Source: Sphaerolaimus hirsutus (Eukaryota; Nematoda; Chromadorea; Monhysterida; Sphaerolaimidae). From it: DNA of 64,000 bases. Positions 8,400-18,547 of this stretch are shown one piece after another. The notes under the pieces were generated by a model, which was not told the origin of the DNA, made no database searches, and was given only the letters and a program-made list of their open reading frames with translations. The position numbers were made by a program, and so were the translations under genes. Position 1 is the stretch's first letter; the number at the start of each line of letters is the position of its first letter. The stretch lies in assembly GCA_964036195.1 (NCBI GenBank), contig OZ038455.1:16695855-16759854 (forward strand), written 5' to 3'.

Positions 8400-9499
8400 T
8401 GTGTAACATTATCGTAAAATGTAAAATCTTTAATATTTAAGTTGACGTTCTTATGTTCGCTTTTATATTTAATCAATTCAATTCAGTATGATTCCATTTT
8501 TATTCACATTCCATTTCTTAACATCTTCACATTCGCCATTTAATATCTCAAGCGATGTTGTTTACAACGTGCGCTTCACATCGCTCACATATTTAGATCT
8601 TAGTCATTGCTCACATTCCGCCACATTTCCTTGACAAGCAGCACGCAAATACGCCGTCATGTTTATGTTAAGCGGCGGGCCCGCCCCGAGTGGGGGGCCG
8701 GGCCCGCGCGCCATTTCAAATGCTGTCTGGCTTGTCTCACATTTTCACTATCTTGCCAGTTTAGCTCGCTTTTCATCGGAGAAGCGAGCGGGCAAGGATT
8801 GAACTTTCACAATTGGAAATGTTGGGTAAAAATCGGAGATTAGAGCCGACCGATTGGCGCCAAACAAATCGCCATCGGTCTGGCCCTTAAAAGCCGATTT
8901 CACAGCTAAAATCGGCAGTGTTTGCAACCTCGTCAACTTCACACGAATCTCTTCCTAGGATCTAAATAAGCGCCGTAGTCACTTTATTAAGTCGCTTGTT
9001 TTTGGTGCTAAGTTTCACGCTTGGTGCTTTAAGTCACCTCAGTGCTTTATTTCACACCAGCGCTGTTTTGAGGTGCTTTATTCACAACCGCGCCACTTAA
9101 TTGTCGCCTTTTGTCGTAATTAAGTGCCCTCTTTAAATTGCCTTATTTCTCCGGTAATTAGAGCTTCTTTTACGTTTTATTTAAGTAATTAATTTAGTTG
9201 TAAATTAATTCCTTTGTTTACGTATATTTTTATATATATTTTATTTACATTTATTTCTTTGTATTTAATTGTCTAAATAAAAACGTTCGTCAAAACCTTT
9301 GGTAAACAATCTAAATTTGCTTCACACTAACTCACGTCAATTCACTTCAACTCAACTAATCACATTTGATAAAATAACGGAACGTCAACTAGAGACGACG
9401 CTTCACGTCAACTTTCACTTGTTCACATTTGTCCTCTTCCTCGGTTAGGAATAGGAGCTGGTTCACAAGTCACTTCAACAAGTTCCGTATTATTTTACA
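8400..9499 (+). repeat. 3' LTR of BEL/Pao element (~1.1 kb)
   Basis: Begins TGTGTAACATT after the purine tract and ends ATTATTTTACA. The ends are near inverted repeats of each other (TGTAAC.. against ..TTTACA). A GC-rich block (about 8675-8715) may include promoter sequence, and the LTR carries AATAAA near its 3' end. About fifteen TCACA pentamers continue through it. The 5' LTR is not in the window, so the limits come from the termini, the second element and the flank. Confidence 0.75.
9276..9281 (+). promoter_or_regulatory. Polyadenylation signal AATAAA in LTR
   Basis: AATAAA about 220 bases before the LTR end, just after a TATA-rich stretch (about 9219-9250). It is a plausible 3' end signal for the genomic transcript. 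Confidence 0.45.
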
Positions 9500-9699
9500 C
9501 CATCTACTTACCTACTTATATAAGTATATAGAGTCTTATAAAAAGCAGTTTTTGTTGTGACATCTGTGTTAGGTATCTACAAACAACAATTTAGTACTGG
9601 GATATTGAAAAATTTCTGGCAGAATAATACACCCCCCTCGAAATACCCACCCTCGTTTAACCCCCCCCCCCAAGTTTCCACTCTGAAAAAATAATACGG
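9500..9699. mobile_element. CCGTATTTC/poly-C MITE, right part
   Basis: The right-hand remainder of a TA-flanked MITE (C-runs, TCGAAATACCC, ending AATACGG before TA at 9700). The same DNA occurs uninterrupted at about 37150-37339, so the retroelement inserted into this MITE; its left part lies left of the window. Confidence 0.6.
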
Positions 9700-9701
9700 T
9701 A

Positions 9702-10165
9702 TTTAAAGCCAATTTTGTATTTTATGCTGATATTTTATTTGACGCCAATTTTTAAATTGTTGTTTTTATTGCATTCGCTCTGTTGGTGAATTAAATGTAT
9801 CAATGAGTGAATTAAATGAAGAAGCAGGACACTGGTTTGCATCACTCATTCCACCATTTTTAATGCTAATTTATGGTTAAAATAAAGTCATAACAACTGA
9901 GCAGAACATGAAGACAGTCCAAATTCTGTGTTTAAAGCTTAAGATTCAATATTTTTCCAAAAAGATTCAAAAATTATTTGAAAAAATTCGAAAACTAGCC
10001 AAAAAAATTCGAAAATTGCCAAAAAAGATTCGAAAATTTGAAATTCGAAAATTAAATTCGAAATTCGAAAATTATTTAGAAGAAAAATTCGAAAATTCGA
10101 AAATTCATTTCAGAAAAAACACTTAAAAGTTTAAATACTTTTTTTTCGACTGTTTGCCATCGTTA
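9702..10165. mobile_element. hAT-like TTCGAAAA foldback element, right part
   Basis: Closely matches 37340-37798: a core containing AAGACAGTCCAAATTCTG, then a run of AAAATTCGAAAATTCG units, ending GCCATCGTTA. It hosts the MITE at 9500-9699, which in turn hosts the retroelement. Confidence 0.65.
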
Positions 10166-10783
10166 GTGGCACTCCATTGCACTCCATAGTCCATACCCCA
10201 TCAACTTGCAGCAATTATCCCTTTCGGTCATGCAAGAAATTCTGCCATATGGGTGAACATGACCGCCATCTCGCAATGTGGAACGAGATAACCCAATGTC
10301 AGTGCAAATCAATAATTGTTTTTCAAAGCGGAATGAGTCACCTAGGTAATTGGATAACTCGTACCATACCATGGTTATTTCGTGGGGGGGTTGATTTGTG
10401 CCCTACGGCCGTGAGCAGGCTTGGCCATCCGACAGCCCGATGCTTGTTTTGCTTGGCAGTGAATTGAGTAACATGAAACATGAGATACACCGGTTTGAGT
10501 CTACTTGGGCTTCTAAAGTTGGCGTTGGGCACTGACGGTTATCATAGAAATTATGGGATAATTGAATTTATTTACAATGATATTGTGTTTGCTCAGTTTG
10601 CAAAAATCTATCGGGTGATTCGATTCAGACATTAGTAAGCCAAAGTGTGTTGTAAAAAACTTGGAATGCTTATGACTATGTAATTACAACCCATACTCTA
10701 ACAGAAAAGCCAGGTTGACAGAAATGGTAGAAAGAACTGCAACTGTTAGATCTAACATTCTGTACAAAATTGGCAGCAAATCA
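10166..10783. other. No gene seen
   Basis: AT-rich unique-looking DNA between the retroelement nest and the last CAP exon, probably including the 3' UTR of that gene. I see no repeat or coding signal. Confidence 0.4.
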
Positions 10784-10914
10784 TTAACATTGGCACTTTT
10801 TCAAGAAGGTCTTCTTGCCATTGGAATTTGTAGTGTACCAGTTTGATTTTTGACAGGCACCACGTTTGCCAGCACAGAAAGCATCTGATTCACAGTCATT
10901 GCCAGATTTACATG
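10784..10914 (-). CDS. CAP gene terminal exon: six-cysteine repeat 3 and stop
   Basis: 131 nt, acceptor tttcag. Contains CKSGNDCESDAFC and ends C-Q-C-TAA. The cysteine spacing is identical to repeats 1 and 2. The stop is at 10784-10786. Confidence 0.8.
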
Positions 10915-13900
10915 CTGAAATGAAATTGTTTTGGCAAATGCATTAAAATTGTATAGATCATTTGATCTGTTTTTTAATAGTCATGCTTTAATAAAGATTA
11001 CCATCAATAACAAACAGATGCTGATTCGCATTTGAGTAGAAATTGACTATTCTGTGGTGAGAATGCTGAATATTTGAAATATGGCTTTGGACACATTTAC
11101 TTTTCTATTGTGCCACATTGTCTTCTGCATTTTTGGCCAAAAAATCTGACTCTGGATATTCACAAAATTCAAACAATAGAAAACTTCCTGAACAACTCAC
11201 CTGTATCACACTGACACCTGTTGATGTATCTCTTGGTTCCCCCATTCTCTACATAATACTCGCTGGTTTTTCGGCATGCAGTTTTCACATTTCCGCAATG
11301 GAGGTCTGATTGACATTCCCTGCCATCTTTGCAGTCTGAATGTAGAATATAACGAATTATTATTATTATAACAACATTATTTTGACCAGCGTTCCCATAC
11401 TTACCATTAGTGATGGAAATACGTCAGAAAAATGGCGCTGGGCGGCAGATGGCGCCAGAGAAAATGGCGCCAACCGCCAATGGCACCATGGCGCTGGCGC
11501 GCTTTGGCGCCATTAAAGGGACCATCACTCGTTACCACACCTGTCAATCAAGTAAATATCTAAAAATTCCCAAACACCTCACAGACCAGTGCTGCATTCA
11601 CACTGCGATATAATTTTCTTACTGCCATCCGGCAATATCCAAAAACGATTGGTAGCTCTGCAGGCTCCGGCGATGGCGCCGCATGCTGCATCGCTGTCGC
11701 ATTCAGAGAACTGCTCGCATTCTAAAAGTTGTAAAATAATTGTGCAACTGCGAGGACGTTTGTATGTTTTTTGAAAAATATTTGTAGGTTTTTCCTATTT
11801 TTGTGCACAACTTGAAAAAGTCAATAATGATTTTAGTTTTTTTATTTTATTAATTTTAGTGGTGGTGTTTTGTGTTGTGTGTAGGCTATTTACACAGGTT
11901 CCGGCCGGGGACTGGAACCCGGCAAAAAATAATTTTTTTCAAAAGTGAATAATTGGCGTGTATGGGTTGTTTGCATGTTAATTAGGTGAATTATCACCAA
12001 ATTAGCATGCACAAAATTTTTGCAAGACAGTTACACACGCTGATGCATTTTCTTTGGGGGAGTGTATAATTTTTTTGGATTTGTCTGAATTTTGGCATGT
12101 GTGTACTCCTTTGTTTAGTGAGTACACATGCCAAATTTCAGCTCAGCGCGGTTGAACGTCCCCGGTCGGGGACCAAAATTCTGTGTTTACTGAAAAAAAA
12201 ATTTATCACCAGGGACGTTTGACCCCGGTCGGGCCATTTCGACATCACCAGCGACCAGTCCCCAGCAGGATTTTGATCACTATACAAAAATACAGTGATC
12301 AAAAAAAATTGAAGTATAAATAAAATAAAAACCAGCAACCGCGCTGAGCTGAAATTTGGCATGCGTACTCACTAAACGAAGGAGTACACACATGCCAAAA
12401 TTCAGTCAAATCCAAAAAAATTATACACTCCCCCAAAGAAATTGCATCAGTGCATGTAACCGTCTTGCAAAAATTTTGTGCATGCTAATTTGGTGATAAT
12501 TCACCTAATTAACATGCAAACAACCTGTACATGCCAATTATGCCAATTATTGAATAATTTTATTTTTTGCCGGGGACCGGTCCCTGGCTGGGGCCTGTTT
12601 AAGTAGCTTTGTGTGCAGGGTTGGCAAAATCTCAGAAAAAAAATAAAATAAAAATATTAAATTTAAAAAAGTAAAATTAAAATAAAATAGAAAATTGAAC
12701 AATAAAATAAAATAAAATGGATGATTAATAAAATTAAAATAAAATTTTACTAAAATTCTAGTTTTTTTTAAATTTTTTGAAAAATTGTACAAAAATTCAA
12801 ATTTTAGTAAAAAATTTGTAATTTTTTTACAAAAACTCATGTGTCTGTAAAATTCTATGAAAAGTTTTCTATCCTATTGCTTGAGATTCTAGCTGCCTAT
12901 TTGCAGAACTGGTGCCTTGTTTTTGCTTAAATTGTTGTGATTGAAAAATATTTTTGCTCAAAAGTGCAAATTTCCACATCTTTTAATATATTGTCACCTT
13001 AAAAATCACTTATTAATGTGATTTTTTTCCCATTTTCTTCATTCCATACCTTGAAAAAGCCGATGCATTGAACCCCGCAAGGCCACCCCACCACACCCCC
13101 CCCAAAAAAAAACAAATGTTTATCTAATTTAATTTAATTTTGGAATTTAATCTATCTTTCCCTCAGGAGCTACATAAATATCTATCCGGCCCTCGTGGGG
13201 GTCAAAATTCAAGATATCTACGTCGCAACCCTGTGTCTACATTAATTTTTGTTTGTATTCATCTGCATGCTTCTAGCATGCACATTGTTTTATTGTCTTG
13301 CATCCAAGATTGTTTTTTTTTTGTAAAAAGATTTGTAAAATTTTTGTAAAATGGTTTCATTTTATTTTATGAGTGACATTTCAGAATAAAATAAAATGAA
13401 ACGTGAAAAAAAATATAAAAAAATTTTTAATAAAAACTTTAATAAATAAATACAATATTAGTATAAATAATTTTACTAAAACCAACCGTGGTTGTGTGTT
13501 TGTTGTGTAGGAATATAAATAAAAAGGACTCACTGCCTGATCTGGAATATTTGGATGGAACTGATTGGCCATTTGGGCACATTCCTTTACTGCACGTGGC
13601 ACCTGAAATATAGTATTGAGCAACATTAGTAGTGATTCCGAAATAAAAACATTTGCAAACGCACCCTTCGCGCATGCTGAACAAGGTTGACCAATCTGGT
13701 ATATGGGTTCGCTTATAATCTGTGGCCCTTTGTACCTGCACACGAAAAACCATTCCCAGTTCATGCGGCCTTTGCAATTGCCCATTGCGCAACCGACAGC
13801 CGTTGTGTCTGCCCAGATCATCTGTGTTCGATTTGGATTTGAATTATTCGGTGCAATGAGATGATAAAAATGTTTTCTGAAACAATACTTGCTTGATGTG

Positions 13901-16900
13901 GTATAGTGTTGGAAAAAGCGCCAGAACTTTGGTGCCAAGCGCCAAAAGCGCCATGGTGCTTTTACGAACCACACGCGCCAAGCGCAAATGGCGCCAAGCA
14001 ACAAAAGCACCATGGCGCTTTTTGCTTTGGCGCTGGCGCCAGGCGCCAGCGCCATGCCATGGTTCTTTTTCATCATTAGTCATCTATCACATTGCTTAAA
14101 AATTCACCCTTTCTGGCATCTACGAAAAGTACCCAGTACTAGTGATCGAAAAAGCGCCAGGACTTTGGAATTGGAGCGAAGCGCCACGAAGGCCATTGGT
14201 GCCAGAGCAAAAGGGGGCCAAGCACCAGAAGCGCCATGGTACGTTTTGGTTTGGTGCTATCACCAACACCAAACACCAGCGCCAGGCATTTTGTTCTTGG
14301 CGCCGCACTTAGCGCCATGGCGATATTCATGGGTGTGGCGCCAAGCGCCTGGCTTTCTGCTCTGGCGTTAGCGCTAGGCGCCAGCGCCATAGCACTTTTC
14401 TATCACTACCCATTACAGAGCCAACACAGATTATTACATGATGACACACCTGCGTAAAATGTCCCAGCCCCTCCCACTGCGGACAATCTCCCGTACTCGT
14501 TCTCTGGCGGCAGTAGCTGGACACATTTGCTTGTCTGCCCAGAAAACCGGGATCTCTATCGATCTCGTGATACCACAGCGAAATCATGTTGCGAACTGAG
14601 TGATTTGGTCCTGTGATGGCTGCCAGGTTTTCACCCTGGTCCCCTGGTCTTGAAGTGTCTGTGTGTGGGATGGTGAGATTTTATTTGGTGGTTTAGTTGA
14701 ACACAAACCAAAATCTCAGAGCCAGAAGTGGTGATCAATTAAAACTGGTGTTGAACCGCACCAGCACCAGTGATGTTGTGAAGAAGTTATGTCACGCTAA
14801 ATTTTGCAATTGTCGTGTGGATTAAAAAGCCCCGTAAAAGACACATTCCCCAGTCACTTCACATATTTCAGGGTGCGCCACTGGCCTTAGTATCAGCTGA
14901 ACAGCTTAAACCAGGATCATTTTCACCCTGTCTCTACGACAGAGTTGTACAAATACTGGTATTTTTGGAAAACGTAAATATAAACGTAAATACCTTTTCA
15001 AAATCAAAAGTATAAATACTAAAACGTAAGGTATTTTTAAAATACCAAGGAATACATAAAAAAACGTAAACGTAAAATTTTTATACATGTAGTACTTGTC
15101 ATTTTGCTTTGGAAAATGCCATTATTTTCAGCTTTATATGGGTCAATTGCTGATTTCCATACACTATTTTTATGTTTTTAACACTACATGCTCACCATAA
15201 TGAACTACATCAAGTCAGACAACTATAACAAATCATAATCTAACACAAACAATGGTGATATAAACATCAAAAATGAGCAAAAGTTACACCTTTTTATCAT
15301 TCAATCTGATAAATAACTCGCTGAAATGTTTCCATATCCCAAATGGATCATTTTACCTTATTTCAAAAGCCCATCATGTAGGGCTCGAACTCGACTCGAC
15401 TCGACTCGACTCGACTCGTGACTCGAGGGTAAAATTGGGTACCGACTCGACTCGACAGACTCGACCGAAAAAATATGGCCCAAACTCGAGACTCGAGGTT
15501 TTTGCCTGACTCGACTCGAAATTTTGGCAAATTTCGGGTCGGGGATCACCATTGAAGCATGTCAACAATATCTCATTTAATATGAATTTTGAAACATTTT
15601 TTTCAAAATTTTTGTGCGCAAGCGCGCATTTCGACGCCGCATGCAAAATTTATCATTATTTATATACCGTATTTCCTCGAATTACCCCCTCGGAATACCC
15701 CCCTTCAAAATGAGCACTATGAATTAATAACCCCCTTCTCGAAACACCCCCCAAAAATTCAGTGTATAGGGAACGTAGATGACAAAAGCTCTGGGAAACG
15801 AACGCGGAACACACGTTAAAAACAATGATTGTCTTACATTAGAACATGGTTTATATCATCTACATACTTATTTAAAGGCTATAAACTCTTATACATGGTG
15901 GTTTTTCTAGCATTTTTCTCCGTCTGCATATGTTATTAGTACTGGGTGTTCAAAAAAATTTCTGGCGAAATAATAACCCCCCCCCCCTCGAATTACCCCC
16001 CTCGAAAAACCCCCCCTCAAAATTCCCACCCTGAAAAAATAAACCCCCTAGGGGTATTTCGAGGAAATACGGTACTCGAGTATAGGTACATATTTATTGA
16101 TTAAACGTAAATACGTTTCAACATGTAATTTTCTGGCTGGTTTAGGAATGTAATTTTATCAATAGTTTTCTTTAAAAAATTGTACTTATTATAAAAAAAC
16201 TGGGTCAATAAAATATGTTGTTTTTCCATTGCCAGGCTGGTTTTTTTGCAACTTTTTGTGGGAACATCAAGAGAGTGAAAATGTGTGACAAAAAGTTATA
16301 GTTTTGCTTTATCTTTGTATGAAAATGAACTGTTGGCATTAGACTTCATTAAGTGTGTGTGTGAAAACATCGGTAGAGAAACCAGTATCTGAAATTTCTG
16401 CGAGCGTCATTCCAAAAAGTAAAACATCCGACTCGACTCGAGACTCGAGATTTTTGCCTGACTCGACTCGAATTTTCACAAACTCGCCCGACTCGACTCG
16501 CCGACTCGACCGGAAAAATTTTCTGGTTCCGACTCGAACACGAGTTTGAAAAAAATCGAGTTTCGAGCCCTACCATCATGGCTAAATGGACGCTCTACAG
16601 CACCGTTTCAGTGCATTGCAACTTTTAAAACTGTTTGTTTAGCCTATTTTGGAAAAATGTCCCATAAAATAAAAATACTATTACATCTGACATACCTATA
16701 TGAAGACGGAACCTTAAATCGTGTTGAATTTTTCATCATAAATATTACATTTCTTACACTATTTTGTTCATAATTTGTTGTCAGTTATGACAAAATACAG
16801 TTACATTTTTATGCGTGACAATGACTCCAGTCAGTAAACAATAGTGGCTATGTATTGGACTGTATTAAATATTTGAGGTATTGTTTGTAATCATTCTAAT

Positions 16901-17907
16901 CGATGCACTAAAGCGATCGCCACATCATTCTGACCATTTTAAGTGCTCAAGCATCATAATCGGTAGAGCATTCATGGAAATATGCAGTTCCGTCCGAGGG
17001 CATGGCCACTAAGAAACTACTTAATATCGGAATTTTTACGTTTTCCCAAGTACCCGGGTATTTCGGTCAGGAAAACGTAACAAAACGTAATGGTATTTTT
17101 GGAAAACGTAAACGTAAACGTAAATATAAATACCCGAATAACCGGGTATTTCGGGTAAACGTAAATACGTTTTTCCAACTCTGCTCTACGATAACAGTTT
17201 TCACATTCAAACAACACTCACCATGCCTCCACTGGCAATTATTCGCCCATTTTTGCGCATCCCTTTCTAATCCCTTGTCATATGTCTGCGGATAAAAAAA
17301 CAATTTCCATAACATAAAAACTAAATTCGAGTGACTAGAATTGCCAGAAACACAACGTGAACACAATCACTTGATTATTACGTCTAACATTCATTTTTCA
17401 TGAGACAAATTTCATTATTTACTGTATTTCCTCGAAATACCGCCTCAAAATGCACACTATGAATTTATAATCCCCCCTCTCTAAATACCCCGCCATCATT
17501 TAACCCCCCTCCCTCAAAATTTCCACTCTTAAAATAAAACCCCCCCGCGGGGTAATTAGAGGAAATATGGTACATTGGTAATTTGATTGATATACAAATC
17601 TTTAAAGCGAAAATCAATGATTTTAGGTTTTTTTGGACTTGTGCCAACATTTCGTCACGCATTTACCTATGTGCTTCAAGGACAATGTGCGCGCCTCGTT
17701 GCACTGCTTAAAGATCGGATTACAGATAATCAGATCTTTGTATACCAAAAAATGCATTTACTTGTTTACAATAACAATGTGAAAAAAAAGTTTAAGAAAC
17801 GATGAACCAACCAAAAGTTGCATATTCGCAGCCCTGGGTAATCTGGTTCCCCTCTTGTCTTTAACTGCCCCCAGCGCGACCAGTCTTCTCACCGCATTGT
17901 GATAACC
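10784..17907 (-). CDS. CAP-superfamily secreted protein with three six-cysteine repeats (eight exons, N-terminus missing)
   Basis: Assembled from eight exons with consensus borders and matching phases: 17907-17812, 17285-17222, 14658-14450, 13821-13665, 13602-13534, 11721-11587, 11335-11201 and 10914-10784, about 330 residues in all. The first four cover a whole CAP (SCP/TAPS/CRISP) fold: HNAVRRL, KWANNC with the following H, GENL, LWYHE, GLGHFTQ, IWADTTAVGCA and a YQIGQPCSAC hinge. All four putative cavity residues (H, E, E, H) are present. A linker exon and three cysteine-repeat exons follow, the last ending in TAA. CAP proteins are usually extracellular, with roles in immunity, reproduction or venom; the role here is unknown. 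The signal-peptide exon should lie right of 18.1 kb and was not found. Introns are full of small transposons. Expression is unproven. Confidence 0.85.
11201..11335 (-). CDS. CAP gene exon: six-cysteine repeat 2
   Basis: 135 nt, phase 1 to 1, acceptor ttcag, donor gtgagt. Same cysteine spacing as its neighbours, with REC-QSD-HCG and CQCDTG. Equal length and symmetric phase with repeat 1 indicate exon duplication. Confidence 0.8.
11408..11530. mobile_element. GGCGCC-word hAT-like MITE in CAP intron
   Basis: Starts TAGTGATGGAAA, ends GACCATCACTC, interior of GGCGCC/GCGCCA units. Flanks cttaccat and gttaccac match 6 of 8, consistent with an aged 8-bp duplication. Confidence 0.6.
11587..11721 (-). 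CDS. CAP gene exon: six-cysteine repeat 1
   Basis: 135 nt, phase 1 to 1, acceptor tttag, donor gtctgt (weaker). Cysteine pattern C-x5-C-x5-C-x6-C-x19-C-x-C, with FSECDSDAACG and a C-E-C-S-T-G end. Confidence 0.75.
11885..12605. mobile_element. CCGG-family foldback element, complete (MULE-like)
   Basis: About 720 bp in two mirror-image halves. Starts GGCTATTTACACAGG with CCGGCCGGGG, ends GCCTGTTTAAGTAGCT. Flanking ttgtgtgta and ttgtgtgca match 8 of 9, a 9-bp duplication as expected for Mutator-like elements. There is no transposase frame. It lies in a CAP intron. Confidence 0.7.
12617..12845. repeat. GGGTTGGCAAAATCTCAG + AAAATAAAATA repeat
   Basis: A shared head (GTTGGCAAAATCTCAG) followed by degenerate AAAATAAAATT units. 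The same head and tail occur near 31277, 48720 (inverted) and 52225. Right border not defined. Confidence 0.45.
13534..13602 (-). CDS. CAP gene exon: hinge/linker
   Basis: 69 nt between atttcag and gtgagt, phase 1 to 1. Encodes ATCSKGMCPNGQ, matching the C-x4-C end of a CAP hinge, then a Ser/Lys-rich linker. Confidence 0.7.
13665..13821 (-). CDS. CAP gene exon: CAP2 and hinge
   Basis: 157 nt, phase 0 to 1, donor gtgcgt. Encodes MIWADTTAVGCA, WFFVCRYKG and YQIGQPCSACAKG, the C-terminal CAP signatures and the start of the cysteine-rich hinge. Confidence 0.87.
13904..14078. mobile_element. GGCGCC-word hAT-like MITE
   Basis: Starts TAGTGTTGGAAAAAGCGCC and ends TTTTTCATCATTA. No convincing target duplication. 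Sits in the CAP intron between 13821 and 14450. Confidence 0.55.
14140..14408. mobile_element. GGCGCC-word hAT-like MITE with 8-bp TSD
   Basis: TAGTGATCGAAAAAGCGCC to TTTCTATCACTA. Flanks cccagtac and cccattac match 7 of 8. Same CAP intron as the preceding copy. Confidence 0.7.
14450..14658 (-). CDS. CAP gene exon: GENL to GHFTQ
   Basis: 209 nt between cacacag and gtgtgt, phase 1 to 0. Contains GENL, SLWYHE and GLGHFTQ, supplying the two cavity glutamates and the second histidine, with extra cysteines in between. Confidence 0.85.
15379..16572. mobile_element. hAT-like CTCGA-word element with perfect 8-bp TSD
   Basis: Ends TAGGGCTCGAA and TTTCGAGCCCTA are inverted repeats and match YARNG. 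Both flanks read ccatcatg (15371-15378, 16573-16580). Both subtermini are runs of GACTCGACTCGA. Hosts a poly-C MITE. Confidence 0.85.
15665..16072. mobile_element. CCGTATTTC/poly-C MITE nested in the CTCGA element
   Basis: CCGTATTTCCTCGAA to GAGGAAATACGG, flanked by TA on both sides. C-runs at each end surround a core of about 200 bp (GAACGTAGATGACAAA...) shared with copies at 25, 26, 37, 47 and 49 kb. Confidence 0.8.
17222..17285 (-). CDS. CAP gene exon: YDKGLERDAQKWANNC
   Basis: 64 nt between ccgcag and gtgagt, phase 0 to 1. Encodes the helix with AQKWANNC and the first cavity histidine (CQWRH). Confidence 0.85.
17422..17570. mobile_element. Short CCGTATTTC/poly-C MITE
   Basis: CTGTATTTCCTCGAAATACC to GAGGAAATATGG between TA dinucleotides, lacking the core of longer copies. 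In the CAP intron between 17285 and 17812. Confidence 0.7.
17812..17907 (-). CDS. CAP gene exon: N-terminal CAP segment
   Basis: 96 nt, phase 0 in and out. Encodes GYHNAVRRLVALG... through PRAANMQLL, the HN-x-x-R and A-A-N-M signatures that open a CAP domain. The donor is TTG/gttggt. The acceptor CAG coincides with the terminus of a foldback transposon beginning at 17908. Confidence 0.8.
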
Positions 17908-18102
17908 CTGGGGCAGTCCCAAGCCCTGTAAAATAACCTGTAAAATGTCAAATGTCATGCAAAGTGTCAAAAGTCGTGTAAAATGTCCTGCAAAATAGCA
18001 ACATGGTTACCATTTTGCAGGGCATTTTACATGACTTTAGACACTTTGCGTGACATTTGACATAGTACATGGCATTTTACAGGGTCTTGGATTGGCACCA
18101 AG
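17908..18102. mobile_element. TGTAAAATGTC-word foldback element abutting a CAP exon
   Basis: Inverted ends CTGGGGCAGTCCCAAGCC and GGTCTTGGATTGGCACC, with repeated CCTGTAAAATGTC/GACATTTTACAGG words between. Its left terminus supplies the apparent CAG acceptor of the exon ending at 17907. Relatives: 36362, 46571, 48720, 52150, 53940 and 61050. Confidence 0.65.
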
Positions 18103-18547
18103 GCTATTTTCCTATCAGCTGTAGATAAGCAGAATACCAGCAATGGTAAAATGCTTAATTGTGAAATTATAAGTAGAAATTTTGCGTTTTTTACTGTAGT
18201 AGACATTTCTTTGTTGAATATAGGATAGTTAGAGTAGAATTGAATATACTGGTTATTGTGTGGGCGGCAGTTTCCAGTGCGACGCGGGGCAGTGTACGCT
18301 TCAAATGGAAATTTGTATTATCACTTTGGAAATTGCTGACTTTGTGGGGGAGGAACCCTTTCGAGGGCGCTGCCTCATTACTCCAGTCAGTCATGGAATG
18401 AACATTTTTTCACCAAAACCTATTCAGGTATATTTGCATTGGCATGCAGATAGTTTATCAAAATTACACGAATAAATACATGTATTGCAAATAGAGATAG
18501 GTAAATAGCAAACTGTCGACGTCATACAAATTGAGGGAAATGTAGTA
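18103..18547. other. No supported gene; possible missing first CAP exon region
   Basis: Contains a GC-richer stretch (about 18255-18400) bounded by gcggcag, but neither strand gives a protein I recognise. The CAP signal-peptide exon could lie here or further right. Confidence 0.3.

Larger units (their letters stand above)
1..9499 (+). mobile_element. BEL/Pao LTR retroelement with env, 5' end outside window
   Basis: The 3' 9.5 kb of an envelope-bearing BEL/Pao element. In order it shows CCHC knuckles, aspartic protease, reverse transcriptase, RNase H, integrase, Env with an overlapping second frame, a purine-rich tract and the 3' LTR. The 5' LTR, primer site and most of gag lie left of the window. 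The main frames are long and uninterrupted, so the copy is probably young. Its right edge at 9499 is supported three ways: the LTR ends in CA, the flanking DNA resumes a transposon seen again near 37.2 kb, and the element's TCACA signature stops there. Its target duplication cannot be checked without the left flank. Confidence 0.93.
14940..17183. mobile_element. hAT-like CAGAGTTG element with perfect 8-bp TSD, host of two nested insertions
   Basis: Left end CAGAGTTGTACAAATACTGG, right end ACGTTTTTCCAACTCTG, flanked by ctctacga at 14932-14939 and 17184-17191. Subterminal DNA repeats AAACGTAAACGTA and CCCGGGTATTTC words. The interior is unique-looking with no transposase frame. Contains the element at 15379-16572. 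Lies wholly in one CAP intron. Confidence 0.8.

Noticed and set aside
13381-14076. One 231-codon frame as a single gene
   Set aside because: It joins two real CAP exons with intron and MITE sequence; conserved residues stop at the acceptor and donor sites, so it was split into exons.
15273-15646. Frames reading SRLDSTRLDSTR or ESSRVESSRV
   Set aside because: Read-through of the CTCGACTCGA word array at the end of a hAT-like element.
18255-18475. GC-richer open stretch as the first CAP exon
   Set aside because: Neither strand gives a signal peptide joined in phase to HNAVRRL, so it was left unassigned.
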